From: JBGCDD01 sp045105075
GTDB taxonomy: Bacteria > Pseudomonadota > Alphaproteobacteria > Rhodobacterales > Rhodobacteraceae
Direction of reading: 5' to 3'
Length of the DNA stretch: 8,536 nucleotides
Assembly (NCBI GenBank): GCA_045105075.1
Contig: JBGCDD010000155.1
Span: 1-8,536, forward strand
A program made the position numbers and the translations under genes. The notes beneath the pieces were generated by a model. That model was not told the origin of the DNA. It did not search any database and was given only the letters and a program-made list of their open reading frames with translations. Positions 1-6,841 of the stretch are shown piece after piece (position 1 is the first letter of the stretch; each line of letters begins with the position of its first letter).

Positions 1-864
1 CATGCTGAGCAGTTTTTCATCGTGGCTGGTGAGCAGGGCGAATTCGTCGTCATCGTTGAAGATCGAGGGGCGCGCGGCGGGGCTGTCATTGGGCAGGCCG
101 AGCCCTTGGGAGATCTCTTCGTGGATGCACGACAGGCGCACCAGATCGGGGTGTTCGGCGCGGATCAGGGCGATGGCGCGGATGTAGTCGTGCGGGTTGC
201 GGGTGCCGGAGACGGCGACCACAAGGCAGTAAAACGAGCGCGGCAGGTTGGCGAACAGGTCCAGTTCGGACTGGCTGATGTTGGGCACCAGCGTTTTCAG
301 GCGGGTTTGAATAAAGTCTGAATCGTCTTCGGAGGCGACGAACACGTGGAAATTGGCGGCGTTGGCCACGCTGATCTGGTGCGAGGTGACGCGGGCCAGT
401 CGGTTGGCAAAGGCGTTGATCCGGGTGGCGTCGCGGGCGCGGATGTCGGCGGACACGCTGGGGCCGAATTCGGTGCCGATGCGAACCGGGCCGCTCCACC
501 GGCTGAGTTGGCCGCTTTCGTTGGAGCCGCGCACGGACACGCCTGCGGAGCGGGTGTATTCTTCGAAAAACGCCAATGTGACGAAGTTTTCAACCAGATC
601 GTCGGCGTCGTAGGGCGTGTCGGGGCCGCCGCCATCGGTGCGCAACAGGCCGCGGGTCAGCAGATCGCTTTGCACGCCGGCGTAATAGCGCGCCAGATCG
701 CGGCTGGCCTGCGAGGGTTGCGCGGGTTTGGGGGGGGCCACCAGACCGGCGGGGCGTTGTTGTGGGGTGAGCGAGGCGCGCGGCGGCGCGGTGGCGCAGG
801 CGACAAGGGCCAGCACTGTTGCCAGTGCCAGCCCGATGCGAATTGCTGCGCGCCCCGTGATCAC
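1..864 (-). CDS. DUF2927 domain lipoprotein, 3' end outside window
   Basis: The frame is open for 288 codons from a GTG at 862-864 to the left edge, so the C-terminus is missing. The codon just before this GTG is the TAA of the telA-like gene, so translation cannot begin earlier. A shorter start would lose the export signal. The N-terminus has basic residues (R5, R9), a hydrophobic stretch (about residues 10-22) and a perfect lipobox L-V-A-C with Cys23, which predicts a lipid-anchored envelope protein. A proline-rich linker follows. The segment C-I-H-E-E-I-S-Q-G-L-G-L-P-N-D near residue 255 is what I recall as the hallmark of the DUF2927 family, common in Rhodobacterales; the function is unknown. 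It abuts the TelA gene with no gap, which suggests translational coupling. Family assignment is from memory of the motif; export and coupling are inferred. Confidence 0.8.
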   Translation of the reverse strand, partial: MITGRAAIRIGLALATVLALVACATAPPRASLTPQQRPAGLVAPPKPAQPSQASRDLARYYAGVQSDLLTRGLLRTDGGGPDTPYDADDLVENFVTLAFFEEYTRSAGVSVRGSNESGQLSRWSGPVRIGTEFGPSVSADIRARDATRINAFANRLARVTSHQISVANAANFHVFVASEDDSDFIQTRLKTLVPNISQSELDLFANLPRSFYCLVVAVSGTRNPHDYIRAIALIRAEHPDLVRLSCIHEEISQGLGLPNDSPAARPSIFNDDDEFALLTSHDEKLLSM

Positions 865-2055
865 TTAGCTGGGCACCGCGGCGCTGGCCGTGTCGCCAAC
901 GCCGTCGCGGCGCGCTTTGGCCGAGGCGAGGGTGTCGCGCAGTTCGGCCTCCATCTTTTGCAGCTCGGTTTCGGCGGCGGCGCGTTTGGCTTTGCCTTCG
1001 TCGGCGATTTGCAGGCTGTCGTTGATGGTGCCGATCAGATCGGCATTGGCCTTTTTGACCGCTTCGATGTCGAACACGCCGCGCTCCATTTCGGTGCGGA
1101 TCATCTTGTTGCTGGTGCGCAGGTTTTCGGCGTTTGCGGTCAGCAATTCGTTGGTCAGATCATTGGCATCGCGCACAGCCACGGCGGCTTCGGCGCTGCG
1201 CTGGATGGTGACGGCCTGGGCCAGTTGGGTTTCCCAGAGCGGCACAGTGTTGACCAGGGTCGAGTTGATTTTGGTGACCAGCGATTTGTCGTTTTCCTGC
1301 ACCAGACGGATGCTGGGCAGCGACTGCATGGTGACCTGGCGGGTCAGTTTCAGATCGTGCACCCGGCGTTCCAGATCGTCGCGTGCGGCGCGCAGATCGC
1401 GCAGTTCCTGGGCCTTCATCACCTGGTCGCCTTCGGGCGCAGCCTGAACCTCGGCCTCTTTGGCGGGGAGGTCAGTGGCGTCGATTTCCTCGATCTTGGC
1501 CTCACCAGCCGAGATGTAAAGCGCCAGTTCGTCGTAAAAGGCCAGCGTCTTGTCATAGAGAATATCGAGCGATTTGATGTCCTTGAGCAGCGTGTGTTCG
1601 TGGCCCAGCAGATCATCGGTGACTTTGTCGATCTGGCCCTGGACCTGTTCGAACTTGGCGGTGAACTTGGCAAACGGGGCGGCGCGGCCCAACAGGCGTT
1701 CCCACCAGCTGGCTTTGCGGCGCACATCCAGTTCGCTGACAGAAAAGCCGCGAATGGTGGTCACGATCGAGCGCAGCGAGTCACCGGCGGGGCCAACATC
1801 TTTGTTGCGCACATCCTGCAACATTGCCTGGCTGATTTCCTGCAATTCCGCCTGCGCGCCCGACCCGAAGGCGACGATGGAATTGGTGTCATCCATGTTG
1901 ATTTCGCCCATGCGGCGGCGGATTTCGTCACCCACAGGCGCGTCGGCCTGGGCCAAGGGCACGATTTCGGTGCCGGGTTCGGCCAATTTGATGGCGGTGA
2001 CTTCTTCGATCATCGCCAGCGATTGTTCGGCCTTTTGGCGCACAGTGTCAGACAT
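865..2055 (-). CDS. telA: Toxic anion resistance protein, TelA/KlaA family
   Basis: This 396-residue soluble protein resembles the TelA/KlaA family, named after the tellurite-resistance determinant of plasmid RK2. It is almost entirely charged and helical in character, with heptad-like stretches (for example around residues 150-185, 215-245 and 340-385) and no membrane segment or signal peptide, as expected of a cytoplasmic, coiled-coil-rich TelA protein. The exact biochemical role of the family is unsettled; homologues are tied to tellurite, antimicrobial and envelope-stress tolerance. The ATG at 2055 is preceded by a good Shine-Dalgarno, GAGGA, about 10 nt upstream in the 33-nt gap after the XpaC-like gene. 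The DUF2927 lipoprotein gene begins directly after its stop. Pairing with an XpaC-like gene is common for telA, which supports the call. Actual tellurite resistance is not shown by the sequence. Confidence 0.88.
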   Translation of the reverse strand: MSDTVRQKAEQSLAMIEEVTAIKLAEPGTEIVPLAQADAPVGDEIRRRMGEINMDDTNSIVAFGSGAQAELQEISQAMLQDVRNKDVGPAGDSLRSIVTTIRGFSVSELDVRRKASWWERLLGRAAPFAKFTAKFEQVQGQIDKVTDDLLGHEHTLLKDIKSLDILYDKTLAFYDELALYISAGEAKIEEIDATDLPAKEAEVQAAPEGDQVMKAQELRDLRAARDDLERRVHDLKLTRQVTMQSLPSIRLVQENDKSLVTKINSTLVNTVPLWETQLAQAVTIQRSAEAAVAVRDANDLTNELLTANAENLRTSNKMIRTEMERGVFDIEAVKKANADLIGTINDSLQIADEGKAKRAAAETELQKMEAELRDTLASAKARRDGVGDTASAAVPS

Positions 2056-2088
2056 GGGATATGTTCCTCATTAATTTTGGGGCGCGGA

Positions 2089-2964
2089 TCACTCCGGGCG
2101 CACACCTTCACGTTTCAGTCGGTCGCGCAGCACGTCGATTTCCACGCTCAGATCGGTGCGGTCGTCCAGCATCATCTTTTGCGTGCGTGCGGCGAAATTC
2201 TGTTCCAGATCGTCCAGCAGGGTCAGGTAGTCGCTGCGCGCCTGCGGGTCGTCCTGACGCGACTGGATGTCGGCGACTTTGATCGTCGCATCGCGCGCGC
2301 CCAGCAAATAGACGGTCAGGTATTTGCGCACAGCCGTCAGATCGCGCGGGTCTTCTTCGACGGTGCGAAACAGATCGCGCGCGGTGGATTGAAAGCGCTC
2401 GACCCGGGCCTCCATTTTGCGATCACCGGCGCGTTTGATGGCGTCGGACATGGCGCGCAGATGGGTTTCGGCCTCGTCGACGGCGCGGGCCACGCGGTCT
2501 TGCTGGAAGGTGTCGATGCCCTCCATCCCTTTGCTTTTCAACGGATCAATCCCAAAGGCGGTGGCGTGTAACGCGCCAGTGACCACGCCGTAGATCACCG
2601 GAGCAATCACGCCGGCATCATTGGCAAAGGCGGCGATGGCGACGCCAAGCCCGGTCAGCACCGAGGCGGCAATTTTGCGCGGAAAGGCCGGACGGCGCGC
2701 GACTTTGCGGGCGTTATAGGCGGCCTCGGCGCGCAACCCGTCGCGCAACAGCCAGGCTGCAAGGGTCAACGTGGCCGCGGCGACGAGCCCCAAAGCCAGC
2801 CCAATGGCGCCTTCGTTCAGCGAGGTGAACACCAAAATAACGGCTGGGACAAACAGGACATTGACGCGCGCATCAACCGGGTCAACCTGAGCTTGCAGCA
2901 AAGGGGCTTGAGATGTGTCGGACTCTCCGTCGGGGCTGAACTTGCCCCCAAAACGCTTGGCCAT
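2089..2964 (-). CDS. XpaC-like membrane protein (5-bromo-4-chloroindolyl phosphate hydrolysis family)
   Basis: The 291-residue product has a polar N-terminal tail (1-33), hydrophobic spans at about 34-49, 52-73 and 97-125, then a long charged helical domain (about 145-291) that should lie in the cytoplasm. This layout fits the XpaC family, named for a Bacillus protein affecting hydrolysis of a chromogenic phosphate and usually found next to telA. The family name should not be read as proof of phosphatase activity; no phosphatase motif is visible. The ATG at 2964 lies 5 nt after the stop of a 29-codon micro-ORF, and a G-run at the end of that ORF is the only Shine-Dalgarno-like sequence. The TelA-family gene follows 33 nt downstream. 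The likely role is a membrane partner of the TelA protein, inferred from context. Confidence 0.82.
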   Translation of the reverse strand: MAKRFGGKFSPDGESDTSQAPLLQAQVDPVDARVNVLFVPAVILVFTSLNEGAIGLALGLVAAATLTLAAWLLRDGLRAEAAYNARKVARRPAFPRKIAASVLTGLGVAIAAFANDAGVIAPVIYGVVTGALHATAFGIDPLKSKGMEGIDTFQQDRVARAVDEAETHLRAMSDAIKRAGDRKMEARVERFQSTARDLFRTVEEDPRDLTAVRKYLTVYLLGARDATIKVADIQSRQDDPQARSDYLTLLDDLEQNFAARTQKMMLDDRTDLSVEIDVLRDRLKREGVRPE

Positions 2965-2969
2965 GGCGC

Positions 2970-3059
2970 CTATAACCCCCCGAGCCAGCCAGAGCTGACG
3001 CCAAACAGCAGCACGATCAGTGCGACATACGCGATTTTTTGAATGCCGTTTCCGGACAT
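2970..3059 (-). CDS. Small single-span membrane protein (29 aa), first gene of the telA cluster
   Basis: An ATG at 3057-3059 opens 29 codons ending in TAG at 2970-2972. The peptide starts M-S-G-N-G-I-Q-K, continues with a hydrophobic core (about residues 9-22, A-Y-V-A-L-I-V-L-L-F-G-V) and ends W-L-G-G-L. This is one short transmembrane helix with a positive residue on the N-terminal side. It ends 5 nt before the start of the XpaC-like gene, on the same strand, so it is placed as the leading gene of the cluster. Upstream there is only a G-rich stretch, a weak ribosome site. I do not recognise a named family. It could be a regulatory or structural micro-membrane protein for its neighbour, or a leader peptide. 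Coding status rests on position, composition and the neat stop-start spacing. Confidence 0.55.
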   Translation of the reverse strand: MSGNGIQKIAYVALIVLLFGVSSGWLGGL

Positions 3060-3140
3060 GCCCGCCCCCGGTGAAGTTCCCCGCTCAGAACTTATGCCAT
3101 AGGGCGCAGGCTGGCTAGGGGGAAGCGGCGGTGAATTGCG

Positions 3141-3932
3141 TCAGTTTGGCCGTTTTGCGCGCCTTGGGCCCCGTTGCGGTTTTGGTTTCAGCGTTTCGGG
3201 CGTTTCAAGGCCCAACTGGTCGCGCATCACGCGGCGGCGGATTTCTTCGACTTCGCCCGGTTTCAGCTGACCCAGCTGGAAGGGGCCATAAGACACACGC
3301 AACAGCCGGTTCACAGTGAAGCCCACCTGTTCTACGGCGCGGCGGATTTCGCGGTTTTTGCCTTCGCGCAGCGCAATGGTCAGCCAGGCATTGGCGCCTT
3401 GCTGGCGGTCGATTGTCACGGTCATCGGCTGGAATTTCTCGCCCTCGATCACAAGTCCGCGACGCAGCGGTTTGAACGCGTCCTCGGTGGGGCGGCCATT
3501 GATGCGCACACGGTATTTGCGCAGCCAACCGGTGCTGGGCAGTTCCAGTTTGCGTTTGATCGCGCCGTCATTGGTCAGCAGGATCAACCCTTCCGAGTTC
3601 AGATCAAGCCGCCCGACGCTTAGCACACGCGGCATGTCTTCGGGCAGCGCATCAAAGATCGTCTGGCGCCCTTTTTCGTCGCGCGTCGTGGTCACCAGAC
3701 CAGAGGGTTTGTGATAAAGCCACAGCCGCGCCTCTTCGGGGGCCTGGAGCGGTTTGCCATCCACCAGAATGCGGTCTTTGTCGGTCACATTCAGCGCCGG
3801 CGAGGTCAGTTTTTCGCCGTTCACGGTGATGCGTCCGGCCTCGATCATGCGCTCGGCGTCACGTCGGCTGGCCACACCGGCGCGGGCCAGAACCTTGGCG
3901 ATCCGGTCGCCGGGGGGAGGAGGGGTATCCAT
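3141..3932 (-). CDS. rluB: 23S rRNA pseudouridine synthase, RluB/RsuA family
   Basis: This enzyme converts a specific uridine in large-subunit rRNA to pseudouridine. From the ATG at 3930-3932 the product has 263 residues. An S4-type RNA-binding domain lies at about 9-65 (R-I-A-K-V-L-A-R-A-G-V-A-S-R-R, then I-T-V-N-G). The catalytic domain follows at about 68-235, with Y-H-K-P-S-G at 73-78 and the signature G-R-L-D-L-N-S-E-G-L at 107-116, whose Asp110 should be the catalytic nucleophile. Further conserved text is E-G-K-N-R-E-I-R-R-A. The C-terminal tail is basic (K-P-K-P-Q-R-G-P-R-R). A TTG start 36 nt upstream would add 12 residues outside the S4 domain, so the ATG is preferred. RluB is favoured over RluE/RluF/RsuA by the S4 domain plus basic tail, but the exact target nucleotide is not certain. 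Confidence 0.9.
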   Translation of the reverse strand: MDTPPPPGDRIAKVLARAGVASRRDAERMIEAGRITVNGEKLTSPALNVTDKDRILVDGKPLQAPEEARLWLYHKPSGLVTTTRDEKGRQTIFDALPEDMPRVLSVGRLDLNSEGLILLTNDGAIKRKLELPSTGWLRKYRVRINGRPTEDAFKPLRRGLVIEGEKFQPMTVTIDRQQGANAWLTIALREGKNREIRRAVEQVGFTVNRLLRVSYGPFQLGQLKPGEVEEIRRRVMRDQLGLETPETLKPKPQRGPRRAKRPN

Positions 3933-3987
3933 GGGGTTGGGCTTAGCCGATCTTGCGGGCGCGTGCAATGCGGGGCAGGATAGTGCG

Positions 3988-4452
3988 ATGGAGTTTAAAT
4001 CCTATATGAATCAAGCGCTTGAGCAGGCGCGCGCGGCGGGCGCACGCGGCGAAGTGCCGGTGGGTGCGGTTTTGGTCGATGCTGCGGGCGCCGTGGTGGC
4101 GGCGGCGGGCAATGAAACCCGCGCGCGCCGGGACCCCACGGCACATGCCGAAATTCTGGTGATCCGAGCCGCAGGGGCCGAGCGGCTGGTGGGATATGAT
4201 CTTTACGTTACGCTGGAGCCATGTGCGATGTGCGCCGCCGCCATCGCCGCCGCCCGGATCGCGCGGCTTTATTATGGGGCAAGTGATCCCAAATCCGGCG
4301 GCGTGGCCCATGGCGCGCGGGTGTTTGCCCACGCCCAAAGCCACCATGTGCCTGAAATCTATGACGGACTGGGTGCGGCGGACGCCGAGGCGTTGCTTAA
4401 GGATTTTTTTGCCCGGCGACGTGCGAATGACGCCAGGCAAACTCAGGGGTGA
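3988..4452 (+). CDS. tadA: tRNA(adenine34) deaminase TadA
   Basis: This enzyme deaminates adenosine to inosine at the wobble position of tRNA-Arg(ACG), which lets the anticodon read several arginine codons. The 154-residue product carries the cytidine/deoxycytidylate-deaminase fold motifs in the expected places. H53-A54-E55 supplies one zinc ligand and the proton-shuttling Glu, and P78-C79-A-M-C82 gives the two cysteine zinc ligands. E-V-P-V-G-A-V-L-V (22-30) and D-P-T-A-H-A-E-I are typical of TadA. The length is close to that of known TadA proteins. An AGGA Shine-Dalgarno at 3977-3980 lies 7 nt before the ATG and decides this start over longer in-frame starts within the rluB region. It diverges from rluB over 55 bp and converges with the metal-dependent hydrolase gene 47 bp downstream. 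Confidence 0.93.
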   Translation: MEFKSYMNQALEQARAAGARGEVPVGAVLVDAAGAVVAAAGNETRARRDPTAHAEILVIRAAGAERLVGYDLYVTLEPCAMCAAAIAAARIARLYYGASDPKSGGVAHGARVFAHAQSHHVPEIYDGLGAADAEALLKDFFARRRANDARQTQG

Positions 4453-4499
4453 TCACGCATCAACCGGGTGAGGCCATCCGCGCGACACAAATCAAGCCC

Positions 4500-5192
4500 T
4501 TAAAAATCGATTGCCTTCAACAACTCGGGTTCGATCACATTGACGTCGGGCAGGGCCTTGATGACGGTCTCGGCGGATTGCTCGAGCAGGGGGAAGGTCT
4601 TGTAATGACACGGGATAAGCGTTTTCAGGTTGAAATAGCGCTTGGCCGCATATGCCACTTTGGCCATGTCCATGGTGAAGTGCCCGCCCGCGCTCATGAT
4701 CGCGATGTCGGGTTTGTAGTAATCGCCAAACCACTCCATGTCGGCCATGATGTCGGTGTCGCCTGAGGCATAGATCATGTGGCCTTCGGCGGCGATCATG
4801 AAACCAACCTCGGAGCCACCGGTGCGCGGACCTTCGGGGGTTGAGAACGTGCTGGAATGTTCGGCGCGCACCATGCTGACCTTGGCGCCGCCCAGATCGA
4901 CTGTGCCGCCTTTGTTGAACCCAATGGTCTGGATGCCTTCGGTTTCCCCCCAAAAACCCATCAGATCATATTGGCCAACCACCGGAATATCGAGCTTTTT
5001 GGCCAGCGGCAGCACGTCGACCACGTGATCGAAATGCACATGCGTCAGCAAAATGTGGGTGGCGCCGTTGATCGCGGCGTCGTGCTGATCTTCGCCCAGA
5101 ACCGGGTTTCCGGTCAGCCAAGGGTCAAGCAGCAAAACAAGATCGCCGGTTTCGATGCGAAATGAGCCGTGGCCCAGCCAGATGATTTTCAT
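4500..5192 (-). CDS. UPF0173 metal-dependent hydrolase (metallo-beta-lactamase fold)
   Basis: The 230-residue product belongs to the UPF0173 group of metallo-beta-lactamase-fold hydrolases. It starts M-K-I-I-W-L-G-H-G-S-F, the usual family opening. Metal-binding positions are visible: H51-V-H53-F-D55-H56 (the HxHxDH motif), H112 in the R-A-E-H-S-S segment, D145 in A-S-G-D-T-D, and H196 in I-P-C-H-Y-K-T. The ligand set is therefore complete and the enzyme should bind two metal ions, probably zinc. No signal peptide is seen, so it should be cytoplasmic. The substrate is unknown for the family. The start at 5190-5192 is backed by an AGGGAG ribosome site at 5199-5204. It diverges from the ceramidase gene, and the two share a 51-bp intergenic region with an inverted repeat. 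Confidence 0.9.
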   Translation of the reverse strand: MKIIWLGHGSFRIETGDLVLLLDPWLTGNPVLGEDQHDAAINGATHILLTHVHFDHVVDVLPLAKKLDIPVVGQYDLMGFWGETEGIQTIGFNKGGTVDLGGAKVSMVRAEHSSTFSTPEGPRTGGSEVGFMIAAEGHMIYASGDTDIMADMEWFGDYYKPDIAIMSAGGHFTMDMAKVAYAAKRYFNLKTLIPCHYKTFPLLEQSAETVIKALPDVNVIEPELLKAIDF

Positions 5193-5209
5193 GTGAATCT
5201 CCCTATGTT

Positions 5210-5225
5210 TGATACGAGGGTATCA
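5210..5225. promoter_or_regulatory. Perfect inverted repeat in divergent intergenic region, candidate operator
   Basis: The sequence TGATAC-GAGG-GTATCA has perfect 6-bp arms and a 4-nt centre, and lies in the 51 bp between the divergent hydrolase and ceramidase genes. Its position suits a dimeric repressor acting on either gene, although it could also fold as a small hairpin in the ceramidase leader. The binding protein is unknown. No convincing -35/-10 pair was recognised beside it. Confidence 0.35.
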
Positions 5226-5243
5226 TTGGTGGAGCGAAAATCC

Positions 5244-5891
5244 ATGAACTTGACGCGTTATGTGGACGGCTATTGCGAGCGGGTTGAACCCGGGCTGTGG
5301 GCGGAACCCTTGAATGCGGTGACGAATCTGGCGTTTTTGCTGGCCGCTGTGGTGATGTGGCGGCGCACGGGCGGAGCGGGTCTGGCGGGCGTGTTGTGCG
5401 TTTTGCTGGGTCTGATTGGCCTCGCGTCGGGGGCGTTTCACACAATGGCCGTGGTCTGGACCGCTGCCGCAGACAGCATATCGATCGTGGTTTTTGTACT
5501 GGTTTACCTTTATGCGGCCAATCGGCAGTTTCTTGACCTTGCGCCGATCTGGGCCTTTGGAGGTGTCATGCTCGCATTGCCTTACTTTGGCATGATGGCG
5601 GCCGTTTTTTCGTTGATCCCGGCGCTGGGCAGTTCGGCGGTCTATGCGCCGGTTGTGCTTTTGATTGCGCTTTATGGCCTCTGGCTGGCGCCGCGGCGTG
5701 CGACAGTGGCGCGGGGTCTGTTGCTCGGCGCCGGGGTGTTGTTGGTCTCTCTCACACTGCGGACTTTGGACGCACCGCTCTGTGCGAGCCTGCCCATGGG
5801 GACCCACTTTTGGTGGCACATTTTAAATGCCGTCATGCTCGCGTGGATGATTGAGGTCTATCATCGAAGCACGCTGGCGAATGGGGGCTAG
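5244..5891 (+). CDS. Ceramidase-family (CREST superfamily) integral membrane hydrolase
   Basis: The 215-residue protein is strongly hydrophobic, with about seven predicted membrane helices, and begins M-N-L-T-R-Y-V-D-G-Y-C-E-R followed by W-A-E-P-L-N-A-V-T-N, the typical opening of the ceramidase domain family. The active-site set is complete. S61 and H65 lie in A-S-G-A-F-H-T, D76 is 11 residues later, and H187 and H191 lie in G-T-H-F-W-W-H. The spacings (4, 11 and 4) match those I recall for Ser77/His81/Asp92/His217/His221 of human alkaline ceramidase ACER3, where the histidines bind zinc. Expected chemistry is amide hydrolysis of a ceramide-like or other lipid amide in the inner membrane; the bacterial substrate is unknown. 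The ATG at 5244 is chosen because GGAG at 5231-5234 precedes it and the family opening starts there; a longer frame from 5169 would overlap the divergent gene. Confidence 0.88.
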   Translation: MNLTRYVDGYCERVEPGLWAEPLNAVTNLAFLLAAVVMWRRTGGAGLAGVLCVLLGLIGLASGAFHTMAVVWTAAADSISIVVFVLVYLYAANRQFLDLAPIWAFGGVMLALPYFGMMAAVFSLIPALGSSAVYAPVVLLIALYGLWLAPRRATVARGLLLGAGVLLVSLTLRTLDAPLCASLPMGTHFWWHILNAVMLAWMIEVYHRSTLANGG

Positions 5892-6088
5892 CCCGCGTTG
5901 TGCGTTCTCGCCCCCCCGGCGCGCATTTTGCTCAGGACACATGACCAGAAAATGACGGTTGCGACGAGGGCGATGGCACAGAAGATGACGCCTGGACATG
6001 GGTCGCCACCCTTCAAACGCCCAAATATGATTTCAAGTGGCGGCTTAGCCAAGTAGGGGCAGTCTACACCACACCCGCTTTTGCCCAC
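5888..6088 (-). CDS. Doubtful small hypothetical protein, possible single membrane span
   Basis: This 66-codon frame from a GTG at 6088 ends in a TAG that overlaps the ceramidase stop tail to tail by 4 nt. It encodes one hydrophobic segment (about residues 33-52, V-I-F-C-A-I-A-L-V-A-T-V-I-F-W) preceded by a Cys/Pro-containing region. I do not recognise it. There is no clear ribosome site, and it sits at the border between intact genes and debris, so it may be a chance frame or a remnant. It is listed because nothing else occupies the stretch. Confidence 0.2.
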   Translation of the reverse strand: MGKSGCGVDCPYLAKPPLEIIFGRLKGGDPCPGVIFCAIALVATVIFWSCVLSKMRAGGARTHNAG

Positions 6089-6282
6089 GCCCGAAACGGC
6101 TCACTCCAGCCCTGGAGATCTGGTGAGCCGGCCACGTCTTGTTCCAAATCCAAACGGACACGCTTGGCCGTTGCCTCCGGTTCGCGAAGATTTTCTGGCA
6201 TCGAAAATGCTGCGGCGGTGTCGTGATCCACTCGAAACGAGTTTTGTTTCTTTTGGATCTTGTGAACCGCTTGATAGTGCAC
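6064..6282 (-). pseudogene. Unrecognised ORF fragment beside IS3 remnant, possibly an interrupted gene
   Basis: The frame reads 72 codons from a GTG at 6282 to a TAG at 6064-6066. It looks protein-like in its second half (P-E-N-L-R-E-P-E-A-T-A-K-R-V-R-L-D-L-E, then G-W-S-E-P-F-R-A-W-A-K). The frame stays open upstream of the GTG into the end of the IS3 remnant, so this may be the 3' part of a gene cut by the insertion. I recognise no family and no ribosome site. It overlaps the small ORF downstream by 25 nt. Confidence 0.25.
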
Positions 6283-6302
6283 GACCCAATTTAGTCTGGT
6301 GT

Positions 6303-6460
6303 TGATCTGCTCCCCATTGCGTCCGTTAGTTTAGGTTTTGGTCTGCTTTTGACCGGTTGGCATATTCCGCTGGCGGCATGCCAGCGAGGCTTGTGTGGGG
6401 GCTGTGGTGGTTGAAGTCGTTGCGCCAAAGGACGATCAATTGGCGGGCATGTCGACCTTT
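6303..6460 (-). mobile_element. IS3-family insertion sequence remnant (3' end with OrfB C-terminus)
   Basis: On the minus strand the frame ending in TAA at 6326-6328 reads R-H-A-R-Q-L-I-V-L-W-R-N-D-F-N-H-H, then P-H-T-S-L-A-G-M-P-P-A-E-Y-A-N-R and ends S-K-A-D-Q-N-L-N. This is the characteristic C-terminal end of the DDE transposase (OrfB) of IS3-family elements. Recognisable similarity starts near 6455; the integrase core with the catalytic D,D,E and the whole of OrfA are not visible to its right. Just past the stop, TGATCTGCTCCCC at 6303-6315 has the TG start and G/C-tract look of an IS3/IS407-type terminal repeat, so 6303 is proposed as the element end. No matching far-end repeat was found. 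It is inactive. Confidence 0.72.
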
Positions 6461-6841
6461 TGACTGAACTGGTTTCAGACGGCGTGGTTTGCATATAAAC
6501 GATGCGGTCCAATTCAAATGACTTGCGTCAATCATTGCCTTTCGCCCCGGCTTTTATTGCTTTCAGAGCGAGCCTGATCTGGGAGGAGTCTTCGTTGATC
6601 CAATGAGCGAGCGTAGATGGCTTGAAACGACAGAACCTGGCAGACGCCCTGGTTGGCCAGTGGCGGGGGCCAAAAGCGCGCCTGTAGGTCACCAAGGGTT
6701 TGGCACACTTAAATCAACGCGAGCGCACAATGATCGCTGTTCATTGTTTACTGGCCGTTGGAAACATACCTTAAGACCGAACATGTGCGACCAAGCCGAA
6801 CGCAAGGCTGTGGTTGCCAATTGCCTCGTTGCGATCCGCTC
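6461..6841. other. Stretch without recognisable gene, between IS3 scrap and MuA relic
   Basis: All frames longer than about 60 codons here have arbitrary-looking sequence and lack ribosome sites. A minus-strand frame from a GTG near 6690 to a TGA at 6528-6530 contains F-K-P-S-T-L-A-H-W-I-N-E-D, faintly like a helix-turn-helix, and S-Q-I-R-L-A-L-K-A-I-K-A-G, faintly like the start of an IS3 OrfA. Neither can be supported. No tRNA, repeat array or terminator was seen. It probably holds decayed phage or insertion-sequence DNA. Confidence 0.4.

Noticed and set aside
346..2571. A 741-codon plus-strand open frame over the DUF2927, TelA and XpaC genes
   Set aside because: It is the GC-rich antisense shadow of three well-supported minus-strand genes. 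Its product is low-complexity Gly/Ala/His/Gln-rich with no recognisable domain.
3060..3140. Possible heat-shock (RpoH-type) promoter upstream of the micro-ORF, from CTTCCC and CCCTAT about 13 bp apart
   Set aside because: The -35 half matches only part of the consensus in a GC-rich background; too weak to report as a promoter.
3754..3987. N-terminal extension of tadA, and a TTG extension of rluB
   Set aside because: The tadA extension lies antisense to rluB and lacks family sequence; the AGGA site before 3988 decides the start. The rluB extension adds 12 residues before the S4 domain from a weak TTG.
4453..4499. Bidirectional terminator between the convergent tadA and hydrolase genes
   Set aside because: No stem followed by a T-run could be found by eye in these 47 bp.
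6528..6690. Minus-strand fragment resembling a helix-turn-helix repressor or an IS3 OrfA start
   Set aside because: The resemblance is limited to a few residues, there is no matching terminal repeat or ribosome site, and neighbouring frames look equally plausible.
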